From the NCBI GenBank assembly GCA_938045475.1, contig CALIML010000001.1, forward strand, positions 62,001 to 126,000: a stretch of 64,000 nucleotides of DNA, written 5' to 3'. Under the pieces are notes generated by a model. It was not told the origin of the DNA, ran no database searches, and worked only from the letters and a program-made list of their open reading frames with translations. This document shows positions 27,228 through 36,310 of this stretch, in pieces. Made by a program: the position numbers and the translations under genes. The stretch's first letter is position 1. The number at the start of each line of letters is the position of its first letter. The DNA is from an uncultured Sulfolobales archaeon (GTDB lineage Archaea; Thermoproteota; Thermoprotei_A; Sulfolobales; Desulfurococcaceae).

Positions 27228-27953
27228 TTAAGTGCGGCGCTTTAAGGCCATGAGTTCTCTAACTACCTCTAGATTAATTCTATCGCCAAGCATGCTCCAG
27301 TAAACGCCCTCAGGCCTCCATCCACGTGTCTTAACTGTTATGAGCTTGCTCGGCGTGGAAATTACGTCAACAGTTAAGTCGTGGAGTTCCATAGGTATGC
27401 CTTCGACTATCTGAAGATCATGTACATTTGTAACTATAGGAGTTCCCTCATCTATAACCCCTATTTCCCTCAAGATTCCGTATTCAAGCTCTGAATAACC
27501 CCCGCCTTTACCCAGCCTGCGGCCCTCTCGATCTACTGCTACACAACCTGTTATCACTAAGTCTACTGCTGGAATCTCATCTAACTTCAGCCTCCCCCCA
27601 TATGCAAGCGCGCCTTTTATTGTTGAAGCATACTTTATCTTTGAGCTAGGCATATTCTTCGGGTCAAGGATTATGAATCCGTTCAGCAACCTCGGGGTAG
27701 CCATTATAACTGTCTTACCCTCAAATAAAGCCCTCTCTCTCAAGATCCTTTGAGGAGAATCTGGGTTAGCTTTAACGACACTAGCATTCATCCATAAATC
27801 AGTTTTAACTATCCTTAAGCCAGCTTCTTCAGCTCCCACAAAGTTCGGTATCCTCCCATACACAGGCCTCGGGAATCTAGCTACATTTAATTCCTCAAGC
27901 ATTCTCCATACCATTCTACGCAGTTCAGATTTTCTCTCCTTAATTGACTCCAA
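27228..27953 (-). CDS. 5-formyltetrahydrofolate cyclo-ligase-like protein
   Basis: 241 residues with the MTHFS fold: an N-terminal helix starting KSELRRMVWRML, KVIMATPRLLNGF-type central strands, and the nucleotide/folate-binding segment VDLVITGCVAVDREGRRLGKGGGYSELEYG that defines the family. True MTHFS enzymes convert 5-formyl-THF using ATP; this longer archaeal branch may act on another cofactor or be a MTHFSD-like protein. Conserved RLGKGGGY is intact, so activity is plausible. It is separated from AsnRS by ~100 bases and probably transcribed on its own. Confidence 0.8.
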   Translation of the reverse strand: MESIKERKSELRRMVWRMLEELNVARFPRPVYGRIPNFVGAEEAGLRIVKTDLWMNASVVKANPDSPQRILRERALFEGKTVIMATPRLLNGFIILDPKNMPSSKIKYASTIKGALAYGGRLKLDEIPAVDLVITGCVAVDREGRRLGKGGGYSELEYGILREIGVIDEGTPIVTNVHDLQIVEGIPMELHDLTVDVISTPSKLITVKTRGWRPEGVYWSMLGDRINLEVVRELMALKRRT

Positions 27954-28091
27954 GCAACCCTCCCCTCAAATACGCTTCACACCATGTTTGTTTCATTAAA
28001 CTCATTCCTTTATAGAAGAATGCGTTCTTATGCATGGAGTTCGTCTCCACTTAAATACTAGCATTCTATTCTTATATCACGGTGCTGTAGT

Positions 28092-28763
28092 TTGGTTGAG
28101 TACGTTGTTGAGAAAGGACCTGCATACGCTATATTAAAGCTTAAACTGAGCCCTGGGGAAAGCGTTACTCTAGAGCCAGGTGCGTACATCCTCCATAAAG
28201 GAGACATCGAAGTTAAGACAAGCACTGGAGGAATTATGAAGGGACTGGCTAGAGCCATGCTGGGTGGCGAAAGCTTATTCCTAAACACTCTAATCGCCAA
28301 GAGCCCGGCTGAAATATGGGCAACTCCAAGCTCTCCCGGAGACGTAAGAGCTGTTGAATTAAGAAGTCAAGAGCTCTTCATACAGGATACAAACTACTTA
28401 GCTCACTACGGCGACATAGAGCTCACAGTTGGGTGGCGGGGCCTCAAAGGGCTCCTAGCTGAAGGACAGCTCGTGTGGCTGAAGGCCTATGGCAATGGCA
28501 TAGTGTTCATAAACTCCTATGGAGCTATAGAGGAAGTAGGCCTGGGGCCTAGTGAAAGAATAACTATAGACAACAACCACTTCGTAGCCATGGACTCCAG
28601 CGTTAAGTGGAGAGCCAGGAAGTTCGGCGGATTAAAAACTTTCATGCTTGGAGGCGAAGGCATAGTGTTTGACGTTGAAGGCCCTGGGAGAATATGGATT
28701 CAGACAAGGACTCTTCCAGCACTAGCTCAATTGCTTCAGAGATTCCTTAAGCAGAGCAGGTAA
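28092..28763 (+). CDS. AIM24 / TIGR00266 family protein
   Basis: 223 residues of beta-rich structure: YAILKLKLSPGESVTLEPGAYI at the start, GGIMKGLARAMLGGESLFLN (the family's most typical block), LKGLLAEGQLVWLKAYGNGIVFINSYG, and RKFGGLKTFMLGGEGIVFDVEGPGRIWIQTR at the end. Members form a trimmed jelly-roll-like barrel and have no defined reaction; a mitochondrial relative affects membrane organisation. The start is TTG at 28092 with GGTGCT 6 nt before it. It is convergent with PCNA. Confidence 0.88.
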   Translation: MVEYVVEKGPAYAILKLKLSPGESVTLEPGAYILHKGDIEVKTSTGGIMKGLARAMLGGESLFLNTLIAKSPAEIWATPSSPGDVRAVELRSQELFIQDTNYLAHYGDIELTVGWRGLKGLLAEGQLVWLKAYGNGIVFINSYGAIEEVGLGPSERITIDNNHFVAMDSSVKWRARKFGGLKTFMLGGEGIVFDVEGPGRIWIQTRTLPALAQLLQRFLKQSR

Positions 28764-28772
28764 TTAGCGTTT

Positions 28773-29516
28773 TCAAACGCTCTTAGGCGCAAGCAAGTAC
28801 TTTACAACTCCTTCTCCAGCTACTCTAAACTCAATGTATAGCGGTGCATCACTAGAGAACTTGAGAGTTACTGACTCAGATACCCCAGTTAATGAAAGTA
28901 CTTTTTCTAAGTACTCTAGGCTATAGGCTGATCTAGATGGCTTACTGACTGAAAGGCTTATCAATGAAGGCATGCCTGCAGCGATCTTTGTTTCAACTTT
29001 CGCAGCATTAATTCCCCTTATGATTAAAGCGCTTTCATCGCTTGCCTCAAGTTCAACAGTGTCTCCAACTACTTCAGCATCCCTTATGGCTGTTTTAAAT
29101 GCTTCAGCAAGCAGCATTGCTTCAACGTCGAACTCAAGGCTTAGTTCAGGGATTTCAGGTACCTGTACATCGATGTTTCTAAAGGAGTACTTTCTCCTAA
29201 GCTGAGACTCCACAGCTACATTAATGTAATCGCCTACACTGCTTATCTCCAGATGATCTCCTTTCTTAAGCTTCTTAAGCACTTTAACTAAGTTAGCTAC
29301 ACTGACTCCAAAAACCTCTTCTCCACTGACTTCATATATTACAAAACTGCTTGCGGGTAGAGCTATGTCGATTAGGGATATCTTAGCTGGATCTAGGGCT
29401 TTTATCGATATCCCTTCTTCACTTACCCTAACGGCGACTTCATCAACTATTTTCGATACCGCCTCAGCAATGCTTCTAAAGTACTTTGCCTCAGGATAGA
29501 TTACTTTAAACGTCAA
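28773..29516 (-). CDS. pcn: PCNA sliding clamp subunit
   Basis: About 247 residues. The PCNA fold is plain: FKVIYPEAKYFRSIAEAVSKIVDEV, GISIKALDPAKISLIDIALP, NLVKVLKKLKKGD, the interdomain connector with PEIPELSLEF, and SDAPLYIEFRV near the end. It forms a ring (often heterotrimeric in crenarchaea) that tethers polymerase, ligase and flap endonuclease. Only this one copy is in the window. A GTG at 29525 opens the frame, but GAGGTG (29523-29528) is 6 nt before the TTG at 29516, which gives the standard N-terminus. A TATA element ATTTATTTAA lies at 29551-29560. Confidence 0.96.
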   Translation of the reverse strand: MTFKVIYPEAKYFRSIAEAVSKIVDEVAVRVSEEGISIKALDPAKISLIDIALPASSFVIYEVSGEEVFGVSVANLVKVLKKLKKGDHLEISSVGDYINVAVESQLRRKYSFRNIDVQVPEIPELSLEFDVEAMLLAEAFKTAIRDAEVVGDTVELEASDESALIIRGINAAKVETKIAAGMPSLISLSVSKPSRSAYSLEYLEKVLSLTGVSESVTLKFSSDAPLYIEFRVAGEGVVKYLLAPKSV

Positions 29517-29582
29517 TCGAAACACCTCTATTCATAGTGGGGGAATAAAGTTAAATAAATGTTTTGGAGTTAAGTAAAGTAG

Positions 29583-30107
29583 TCATATTACTGTTGGCTT
29601 TAGCACCTCTGGCTTAAACGTTGCAAACTCATTTCTAGCTATATGCGCTAAGAACTCCGCCTTCAGTGAAGGCCTCCCTCCTGGATAAGCTTCCGCCCTA
29701 TAGCTATAGCCTACTACTTCAGCTATGAACAATGTGTGGTCTCCATAAGTCCTTGAGTCAACCACTTTACACTCTAAGTTAGCTAAAGCATTCCCTATGC
29801 TTGGTGCATCAACTCTACTTGATGGAGCGAGCTTTAGCTTAGTGTCACTAAGCTTCCTAGGCCCGCTTCTTGAGCCAACAATCCAAACGTCGTTAATTAA
29901 GCCGCAGCTGGGGACACTTATGACTAACTCACCGTAGCTAGCTATAAGCCTGCTCGTATACCTCTTTGGCGAAATGCTTACAGCAACAATGAATGGCTCC
30001 CAGGAAGCTATTGTAACCCAATCAGCAGCCATAACATTTGACTCCCCTCCCCTACCGGATGTAACTAAGTATGTTCTTAGGGGATAGAGCAGCCTCGGAG
30101 GCTCCAT
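29583..30107 (-). CDS. Flavin reductase-like / flavoredoxin domain protein
   Basis: 174 residues. The split-barrel FMN-binding fold shows in PLRTYLVTSGRGGESNVMAADWVTIASWEPFIVAVSISPKRYTSRLI, ELVISVPSCGLINDVWIVGSRSG and LECKVVDSRTYGDHTLFIAEVV. Members bind FMN and either reduce flavin for a partner oxygenase or act as electron carriers. A GGTGG ribosome site precedes the ATG at 30107; a TTG two codons earlier also exists. It has no operon partner. Confidence 0.88.
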   Translation of the reverse strand: MEPPRLLYPLRTYLVTSGRGGESNVMAADWVTIASWEPFIVAVSISPKRYTSRLIASYGELVISVPSCGLINDVWIVGSRSGPRKLSDTKLKLAPSSRVDAPSIGNALANLECKVVDSRTYGDHTLFIAEVVGYSYRAEAYPGGRPSLKAEFLAHIARNEFATFKPEVLKPTVI

Positions 30108-30250
30108 GCACAACCACCGCAGTAAGTTTACCTAAAGGCTAGCTATTAATTGCATTGGATTCAATGTGGAAGTAGAACTGCCCAGCTAGTGAAAAGAGCT
30201 AGAGTAATATACCCGCCTGGAAGTACTAAAGTACATTGTTGAACTAGGTT

Positions 30251-31243
30251 GTGGAATTGCCCTCAGCTATAACCACGAGGAATTTGAGAAAAATATACAG
30301 GGTTAAGAAAAGGCTTAGCTTAGTTAAGAGCCAGGAGGAAGTAGTTGAAGCTCTTAAGGGAGTAAGCTTTGAAGTAAAGTATGGAGAAGTAGTTGGATTA
30401 CTTGGGCCAAATGGAGCTGGTAAAACAACTACCATAAAGATAATCTCAACACTCCTAATTCCAGACGGCGGTGAAGCATACGTCGACGGCTACGACGTTG
30501 TAAGGCAGGCCAGTGAAGTGAGGAAGAGAATAGGGTTAATGCTTACTGTAGAAAAGGGCTTCTACGGTAAGCTTACTGGAAAGGAGAACTTAGAGTACTT
30601 TGCTGCACTATATGGCTTAAGTAAAAGTGAAGCGGGGAGAAGGATAAGCAACCTCATAAAGGTACTTGAGCTAGATAAGCTTGGAGCTGTAGACAAGTTG
30701 TTTGAAGAATACAGCTTGGGAATGAAGGCTAGGCTCTCTATAGCTAGAGCCCTCTTAAAAAACTCTCCGGTGCTATTACTTGATGAACCAACGCTTGGAC
30801 TAGACCCCCCCAGCGCAAGGAAAATTAGGGAATTAGTCAAGTCGCTTGCTAGAGAAGAGGGGAAGGCAGTACTATATACTACTCACAACATGTTTGAAGC
30901 AGAGCTTGTTTGCGACAAAATACTGCTCATTAATAGGGGATTGATAGTGGCTGAGGGAACCCCTAGCGAACTGAAGTCTAAGATACCTAAGCTGCGCGTA
31001 ATCACTATTACTGTAAGAAATGGTGAGCAAGCGAGAATAGGGGAAGCTTTAACTCCACTAGTAGCTACGTATAGCGTGACAAGCAATGAATTTGGGGAAA
31101 CTGTAGTAAAAGTGAGTACGAAGAGCCCTGAGGAGATCTTGGGCGAAGTCATTAGAGCTCTAGTTGCATGCGGCTGCGACATCTCGTCAGTGAGAGTTGA
31201 AGAACCAACGCTTGAGGATGTATTCATATATTTCAGTCAATAG
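30251..31243 (+). CDS. ABC transporter ATPase subunit, DrrA/ABC-2 exporter type
   Basis: 330 residues. Walker A GPNGAGKTTT, the signature YSLGMKARLSIARALL, Walker B VLLLDEPTLGLDP and the H-loop TTHNM are all intact. A C-terminal ~90-residue domain after GTPSELKSK resembles the regulatory tail of DrrA-type exporters. GTG start with AGGTT just before. It is followed by two ABC-2 permeases, so together they form one exporter for an unknown lipid, drug or polysaccharide. Confidence 0.95.
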   Translation: MELPSAITTRNLRKIYRVKKRLSLVKSQEEVVEALKGVSFEVKYGEVVGLLGPNGAGKTTTIKIISTLLIPDGGEAYVDGYDVVRQASEVRKRIGLMLTVEKGFYGKLTGKENLEYFAALYGLSKSEAGRRISNLIKVLELDKLGAVDKLFEEYSLGMKARLSIARALLKNSPVLLLDEPTLGLDPPSARKIRELVKSLAREEGKAVLYTTHNMFEAELVCDKILLINRGLIVAEGTPSELKSKIPKLRVITITVRNGEQARIGEALTPLVATYSVTSNEFGETVVKVSTKSPEEILGEVIRALVACGCDISSVRVEEPTLEDVFIYFSQ

Positions 31244-31254
31244 AGGTTGGAGGC

Positions 31255-32061
31255 ATGTGGTTCATAGAGATCCTTAGAGCTGAGTACAAGCTTGTCTACG
31301 CTGAAATGCTTAGGAGGAAGAGCATGCTAGTAATGATGCTCCTCTATCCATATGTATTGACAGGCTTCACGCTTTTCATAGGATATTCTTTTGGCTCGAA
31401 GCAAGTGTTCGTTGAGAAAACAGGAGTAGCGCCAGAGGTATTCATGATTACTGCTAGCTTCATAGTGCTGTCAATGCTTGCAAGCATTGACGACATGATA
31501 TGGAAGCCGCTGATGGATCTTTGGCATGGGACTCTGCCTTACATAATTGCAAGCCCTGTCAGCAGAATAATGCTTTACGCAGCCACACCTATTCCAAGAC
31601 TTACTGCAGTTGTAATCATAGGTTCTACAAGCGTTATACCTGTCTACGCGCTGTACTATGGGTTAAGCGGCCTTTTCACAAGCCTTATAGTAATCGGCTT
31701 AGCCTCCCTCGGAGCCGTATTCATGATTACGCCTGCAATGGTTGTCACAGGCCTAGCGAATACCTTAGGGGAGAGCTGGAGAGTAATTAACATAGTTAGG
31801 CCGGTGTTCCTGATTCTTCTAGGAGCGTATTATCCAAGGATCCTCATGCCTCTAGCTGGCTTAATAGCGAGCTATGCGCTTCCCCCTTCACACATAGTTG
31901 AGTTAATTCAAGCATTCCTAAGGAACGCTGCTAGCGCGCTTAACGCACTTAGTTTGATAGGGGTAGCTACAGCTCTCTTCGTAATTTATGCACCAGGCGG
32001 CTCTAGAAGCATTCTACTGTGGGAGAGGAAGAAAGTTAAGGAGGGAGTTAAGTACGATTAG
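31255..32061 (+). CDS. ABC-2 type permease, first subunit
   Basis: 268 residues with six hydrophobic helices and the amphipathic N-terminus FIEILRAEYKLVYAEMLRRKSML usual for ABC-2 permeases. The second half contains ALPPSHIVELIQAFLRNA, the segment just before the last helix in that family. It starts 11 bases after the ATPase gene and overlaps the second permease frame. Confidence 0.87.
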   Translation: MWFIEILRAEYKLVYAEMLRRKSMLVMMLLYPYVLTGFTLFIGYSFGSKQVFVEKTGVAPEVFMITASFIVLSMLASIDDMIWKPLMDLWHGTLPYIIASPVSRIMLYAATPIPRLTAVVIIGSTSVIPVYALYYGLSGLFTSLIVIGLASLGAVFMITPAMVVTGLANTLGESWRVINIVRPVFLILLGAYYPRILMPLAGLIASYALPPSHIVELIQAFLRNAASALNALSLIGVATALFVIYAPGGSRSILLWERKKVKEGVKYD

Positions 32062-32854
32062 GAAAGCTCTTGCAGTATTTAAAGCATATTTTCTATCTGA
32101 CTTCATTAGAAGCCGCGGGCTGTTGTACGGATTGTTGAGCATGTCTATGTGGATCCTCTTATTCATAGTTCCAATGAGCTTATTCGCTGGACCTGATGTG
32201 AGAGGTGAGGCTTTTTCAGCATACGCGTTTGCAGCCGTACTAGTGTTTCTATCATACAGCGTGGCTACATGGGATTGGGCTGCCGAGCTCAGGTGGCTCA
32301 TTAATAGAGGCATGCTTGAGTACGTTATTGCAAGTGGCGCAGGCTTCGTGCCCTTATACTCTGGAATAATGCCTGTCTCGTTGATTTGGATGGGGTTTGC
32401 ATTAACAGCTATATATGTGCTCCTAACTCTAGTAATGGGTCAACCTACATTGATTGTAGTTGACCCACTTGTCTTAGCAATAGGGTTGGTGATACTAATA
32501 GTGGTTCTGCTTGGGTATGCATTGATTCTAGGTGGAACAGCTATTTCAACAGGCTCCGTAGGACCTGTAATGGAGATCATAAGCTGGGTTCTTCCAATAG
32601 CCACTGGTGGATTGACTCCTCTTAGAAATCTACCTGAAGTACTTAAGAGAATAGCTTTAGCAACACCATTTAGCTATCCAGCTGAATTAATCAGGTATTC
32701 GCTTCTCGGAATTGAGCCAGCAGTGGAGTTAAGGTCTGCAATCACTATAGGAGCTCTTTATGCAGGGGCGTTCATATCGATAGCCATAGCTTACTTTAAG
32801 TTGCAGGTAAGGAGGATACTTAAAGAGGGGGTAAAGACTATATCTATGTACTGA
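31988..32854 (+). CDS. ABC-2 type permease, second subunit
   Basis: Up to 288 residues with about six membrane helices, starting after a basic helix (RKALAVFKAYFLSDFIRSRGLL) and ending ATPFSYPAELIRYSLLG, the ABC-2 pre-terminal motif. The start is unclear: the ATG at 31988 lies 74 bases inside the first permease and lacks a ribosome site, while AGGAGGGAG near 32040 is followed only by non-standard codons such as ATT before RKALAVF. It pairs with the previous permease in one exporter. Confidence 0.83.
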   Translation: MHQAALEAFYCGRGRKLRRELSTIRKALAVFKAYFLSDFIRSRGLLYGLLSMSMWILLFIVPMSLFAGPDVRGEAFSAYAFAAVLVFLSYSVATWDWAAELRWLINRGMLEYVIASGAGFVPLYSGIMPVSLIWMGFALTAIYVLLTLVMGQPTLIVVDPLVLAIGLVILIVVLLGYALILGGTAISTGSVGPVMEIISWVLPIATGGLTPLRNLPEVLKRIALATPFSYPAELIRYSLLGIEPAVELRSAITIGALYAGAFISIAIAYFKLQVRRILKEGVKTISMY

Positions 32855-32982
32855 AGGATTTGTGCGACAGGCTCTAGCGATCCTAGACAAGCTGAACTCC
32901 GAAACTCTTCGCTAATGAAGATCCATCGTCTCCTCTAAACTATTTAAAAAGCGTTAACATTATAATGGTGTTGGTGAACTAA

Positions 32983-33396
32983 TTGGAGCTTAAGCCAGGG
33001 CGTTTCTTCCTAATTAGAGTACCTAGTGGAAGTGAATTAATTAGCTATATTAAGAAGTGCGCTGAGGACTTGGGCATAAGTGTGGGCATATTCTGGTTAA
33101 TAGGGTCGTTTCGCAGAGCTAAAATAGGGTTCTTCATGGAAGAAGAGGGCTCGTATAGAACAATTGATGTAAATGAGTTTACTGAAGTAATTAATGCAAG
33201 TGGCAACATTAGTTCAATTGATGGCGAGCCATTCATACATGCACACGTGGCTTTAGGGAGAATGGATGGCTCTTGTATTGGAGGCCACTTAATTGAGGGA
33301 GAAGTGTTTATAGTAGAAGTATGGATACAGGAGTTAATCGGCGGAGGATTAAAGAGAGTGAAAGAAGGCTCTCTATACTTATGGCCCCTGGAATAA
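32983..33396 (+). CDS. PCC/DUF296 domain protein
   Basis: 137 residues matching the PPC/PCC fold: KPGRFFLIRVPSGSELISYIKKCAEDLG, FWLIGSFRRAKIGFF, and the conserved GEPFIHAHVALGRMDGSCIGGHLIEG with His residues that bind metal in structural homologues. Plant homologues are AT-hook linked; archaeal single-domain ones have no fixed role. TTG start preceded by GGTGAAC. The next gene begins 32 bases later in the same direction. Confidence 0.86.
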   Translation: MELKPGRFFLIRVPSGSELISYIKKCAEDLGISVGIFWLIGSFRRAKIGFFMEEEGSYRTIDVNEFTEVINASGNISSIDGEPFIHAHVALGRMDGSCIGGHLIEGEVFIVEVWIQELIGGGLKRVKEGSLYLWPLE

Positions 33397-33428
33397 TCAA
33401 TAATTAGCGATTAGCTCAGGTGGGGGAT

Positions 33429-34238
33429 GTGTGTAGAGTGCTAATAGCGCATGTCAAGGAGTGCTCTAAGGACTCCGTAAAGGGCATGGCTGAATTACTT
33501 AGAGCACTAGCTATTGCAAGCAAGTTTTTAAGACAGCGAGATGGATGGGGGTACGTTGCATTAGCTAGGGACAGCCGTGGCGGGCTTTCATACACACACT
33601 TTAGAAGCGAAGAACCAATCTATAAGCCCAGCTCTAAAACACTATTAGGGGAACTCATTAAATTACTCAATAGATCTAGCGAAGCGTGGATTATGGTGCA
33701 TGCAAGGAAGTCTTCGAGAAAGAGCTTAATTGGATTGCTGTACTCACATCCATATGCCTCTGAGACTAAGAATGGATTGCTGTGGCTCATTCACAACGGC
33801 TCCCTCGATAGCGATAAGCTGTCTAGAGAGCTTAAAGTAGTTGATTCCACTAAGTATACTGACAGTGAACTAATGAGTAAGTACATAGCGAGCAATCTAA
33901 GTGGGTGTGCAAAGAGTATTGATGAATGCGTTTTAGACTCTTACAATGAGCTGTTCGAAAAATACACTCCGACTGCGTTAATAACCGGGGTATTAGTTCT
34001 AGAGAAGGAGCCTGTCCATAGAAATGCCATATATATGTATTCATCAACGCTATATAAGAAGACCCCTATGAAGTACCCTGATTACTATAGGACTTACTTA
34101 ATTAAGGGAGATTCATTCAACTCCATAGTTTCTTCAACTATTAAAGAATTACTTGAATACAAGCACTCTAGCTACTATATAGAAGACGCGTCAAATAGAG
34201 TCATTAGGCTGTACCCCGGCTTAAGCTGCCTTTACTAA
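33429..34238 (+). CDS. Class II glutamine amidotransferase-like protein (YafJ type)
   Basis: About 269 residues. GTG at 33429 gives Met-Cys-Arg-Val-Leu, so the Ntn nucleophile Cys would be residue 2 after Met removal; AGGTGGG lies 5-6 nt upstream, while an earlier GTG at 33420 would bury the Cys. Later motifs support this: RQRDGWGYVAL, WIMVHARKSSRK and HPYASETKNGLLWLIHNGSLD. In this family the domain releases ammonia from glutamine. No synthase domain is fused or adjacent, so partner and product are unknown. Confidence 0.82.
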   Translation: MCRVLIAHVKECSKDSVKGMAELLRALAIASKFLRQRDGWGYVALARDSRGGLSYTHFRSEEPIYKPSSKTLLGELIKLLNRSSEAWIMVHARKSSRKSLIGLLYSHPYASETKNGLLWLIHNGSLDSDKLSRELKVVDSTKYTDSELMSKYIASNLSGCAKSIDECVLDSYNELFEKYTPTALITGVLVLEKEPVHRNAIYMYSSTLYKKTPMKYPDYYRTYLIKGDSFNSIVSSTIKELLEYKHSSYYIEDASNRVIRLYPGLSCLY

Positions 34239-34286
34239 CTTCCTCACTCCACTTGAATAGCAATAAAGTTTAGTGAAGCCCCGTAA

Positions 34287-35258
34287 TTAGGGTCCTGGTA
34301 TAATTTTTGTTCCGCTTTCTCCTCTTAAGGCTTCAATACCTCTGTAGAGATGACCTATTATAGCTACTTTGCCCCCATTCCTAATGAACCTTATGCAGGC
34401 CAGCACTTTTGGACCCATACTGCCTTCAGCAAAATGCCCCTCCACTAAGTACTTCTCTGCTTCGCTAACAGTAATAGTGCTGAGCGGCGTTTGATCAGTT
34501 TTACCGTAGTTTAAGTAGACTCTATCTACATCAGTTAAAACCATGAATACTGATGCTCCAAGGGCTGAAGCAAGTCTTTCTCCAGCTAAGTCTTTATCTA
34601 CTACTGCTTCCACGCCAAATAATCTACCGTTTGCTTTAACTACAGGTATCCCCCCTCCACCACTAGCGATCACTATGAATCCTTCATCAACTAACTTCTT
34701 TACTGCACTTATTTCAACGTGGTTTACTGGGTCAGGTGATGGAACCACCCTCCTAATGCCTCCCCTGGGGTCAGGCTTCATTATCCAGCCGTATTCATTC
34801 ATTAGTTTCTTCGCTTCATCCTCCTCATACCATGGGCCAATGTACTTAGTTGGATTCTTGAAGGCTGGGTCGTCTCTGCGGACAATGACTTGAGTAATTA
34901 CTGTTATAACTCCTTTCACTTTACTACCCAGCAAGTTTGCCTCTAGTAGACTGTTGTGTATGGTTTGCTGCAATAAGTAGCCAAGCCATCCTTGAGTCAT
35001 TGCTCCAGCTATGTCGAGAGTCATTGGAGGCAGCTTCTTCAACTTTAAGCCGGCGAGCATCCATTCAGCTATTATCCCTACTTGAGGTCCATTTCCATGA
35101 GTGATCACTATCTTGTATCCCTCGCTGACCAGTTCTACGATTAGCTTAGAGGCTCTTTCAGCGTTCCTCCAGTACTCTTGCGGAGTGCCTTTATCGCTTT
35201 TCGATTGAAAGGCGTTTCCCCCAAAAGCTACTACTAGTAGCTTCTCATCTCTATTCAA
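34287..35258 (-). CDS. arcC: Carbamate kinase
   Basis: 323 residues. Amino-acid-kinase family: VVAFGGNAFQS, VITHGNGPQVG, DPRGGIRRVVPSPDPVNHVE, IASGGGGIPV, VDKDLAGERLA and GSMGPKVLACIRF. These match carbamate kinase, which makes ATP and carbamate-derived CO2 + NH3 from carbamoyl phosphate and ADP, or carbamoyl phosphate in the reverse direction. No arginine deiminase or ornithine carbamoyltransferase is seen in the window, so the direction in this organism cannot be inferred. Confidence 0.95.
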   Translation of the reverse strand: MNRDEKLLVVAFGGNAFQSKSDKGTPQEYWRNAERASKLIVELVSEGYKIVITHGNGPQVGIIAEWMLAGLKLKKLPPMTLDIAGAMTQGWLGYLLQQTIHNSLLEANLLGSKVKGVITVITQVIVRRDDPAFKNPTKYIGPWYEEDEAKKLMNEYGWIMKPDPRGGIRRVVPSPDPVNHVEISAVKKLVDEGFIVIASGGGGIPVVKANGRLFGVEAVVDKDLAGERLASALGASVFMVLTDVDRVYLNYGKTDQTPLSTITVSEAEKYLVEGHFAEGSMGPKVLACIRFIRNGGKVAIIGHLYRGIEALRGESGTKIIPGP

Positions 35259-35370
35259 TAAAACACCTCGCTTAGGCTTAGGTAGACGTATTAATTAGGT
35301 TAGTTCACTATTTTTAAAGCGTTGTATTTAGGAGAGTTAGTGTTTTAACATCGAGTTGCTCTAGGGAGGA

Positions 35371-36264
35371 GTGGGCTGGGATGGGGACTTGAAGTCGATT
35401 CTAGTAGTTGCAGCATTATCATTGATTGCCGCCCTAAGTATCTCGTCGGCTTCAATACTCGTCCTCTTATCAAAAGCCGATGCTCTGGGGTGCGTTTTCT
35501 GGAGGCTATTTATAACAAGTCTGCTTCTCACATCATACACTGGTGCTCGGAGCAGGGGGTTGTTTAAGCGCATTGCATGCGATAAGTGGTTGCTTAAAGC
35601 ATCAGCGTTATCAGGCTTTACCTTATTCGCACACTTCGCTCTATGGATGGAGAGCTTATTCTACATACCGGTGTCGTATAGCACTACCATAGTAGTCACA
35701 TATCCAATGCAGTTAATTCTACTTGATGCTGCCTTAGGAGAGGCTCCAAGTAAAAGACAAGTAGTTGGAATGATATGCGGCTTTTCACTCCTCTTACTCC
35801 TATTAACACAGGGAGTTTTTGAAGCCCTAGACTTAAGGGGCGTAGTGTATAGCCTGCTAGCGTCTACAGCTGCATCAGCCTACTTCGGAATAGGGAGAGT
35901 GGTGCGTAGGAGGAGTTTAAGTGTGCTGGAATACACTGTTCCCACATATGGATTCTCTTCATTGATAGCCTTCTTATATGCCTCAATTATTGGGAGAAAC
36001 TTATTTAGCTACAGTCCTCACTCATATGCTTTCTTCACCTTAATGTCCCTGGCTCCAATGATAGGGGGCCACACAGTAATCAATTACTTGCTTAAGTACT
36101 TGAAGAGCAGCGTAGCTACATCAATAGCTTTAACGGAGCCCGTTGGCTCAAGCATTCTAGCGTACCTATTATTAGGCCAAGAAGTATCTATGGCCAGCGC
36201 CATACTAATGATTATGGTGGTGGCTTCAATATGCTTAGTCGTATTAAGCAAAGAAAGCAGTTGA
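35371..36264 (+). CDS. EamA/DMT family transporter
   Basis: 297 residues with ten membrane helices in two EamA halves: the first contains WRLFITSLLLTSYTG-like and SYSTTIVVTYPMQLILLDAALGEAPSKRQ, the second PMIGGHTVINYLLKYLKSSVATSIALTEPVGSSILAYLLLGQE, the typical end of the domain. These carriers move metabolites or drugs; the substrate is unknown. GTG start directly follows GGGAGGA, so the start may instead be the TTG six codons later. Confidence 0.88.
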   Translation: MGWDGDLKSILVVAALSLIAALSISSASILVLLSKADALGCVFWRLFITSLLLTSYTGARSRGLFKRIACDKWLLKASALSGFTLFAHFALWMESLFYIPVSYSTTIVVTYPMQLILLDAALGEAPSKRQVVGMICGFSLLLLLLTQGVFEALDLRGVVYSLLASTAASAYFGIGRVVRRRSLSVLEYTVPTYGFSSLIAFLYASIIGRNLFSYSPHSYAFFTLMSLAPMIGGHTVINYLLKYLKSSVATSIALTEPVGSSILAYLLLGQEVSMASAILMIMVVASICLVVLSKESS

Positions 36265-36310
36265 GAAAACGGCTGCTCAGGCTTCAAGGAGCTTTACTTC
36301 TCTGCCTAAG

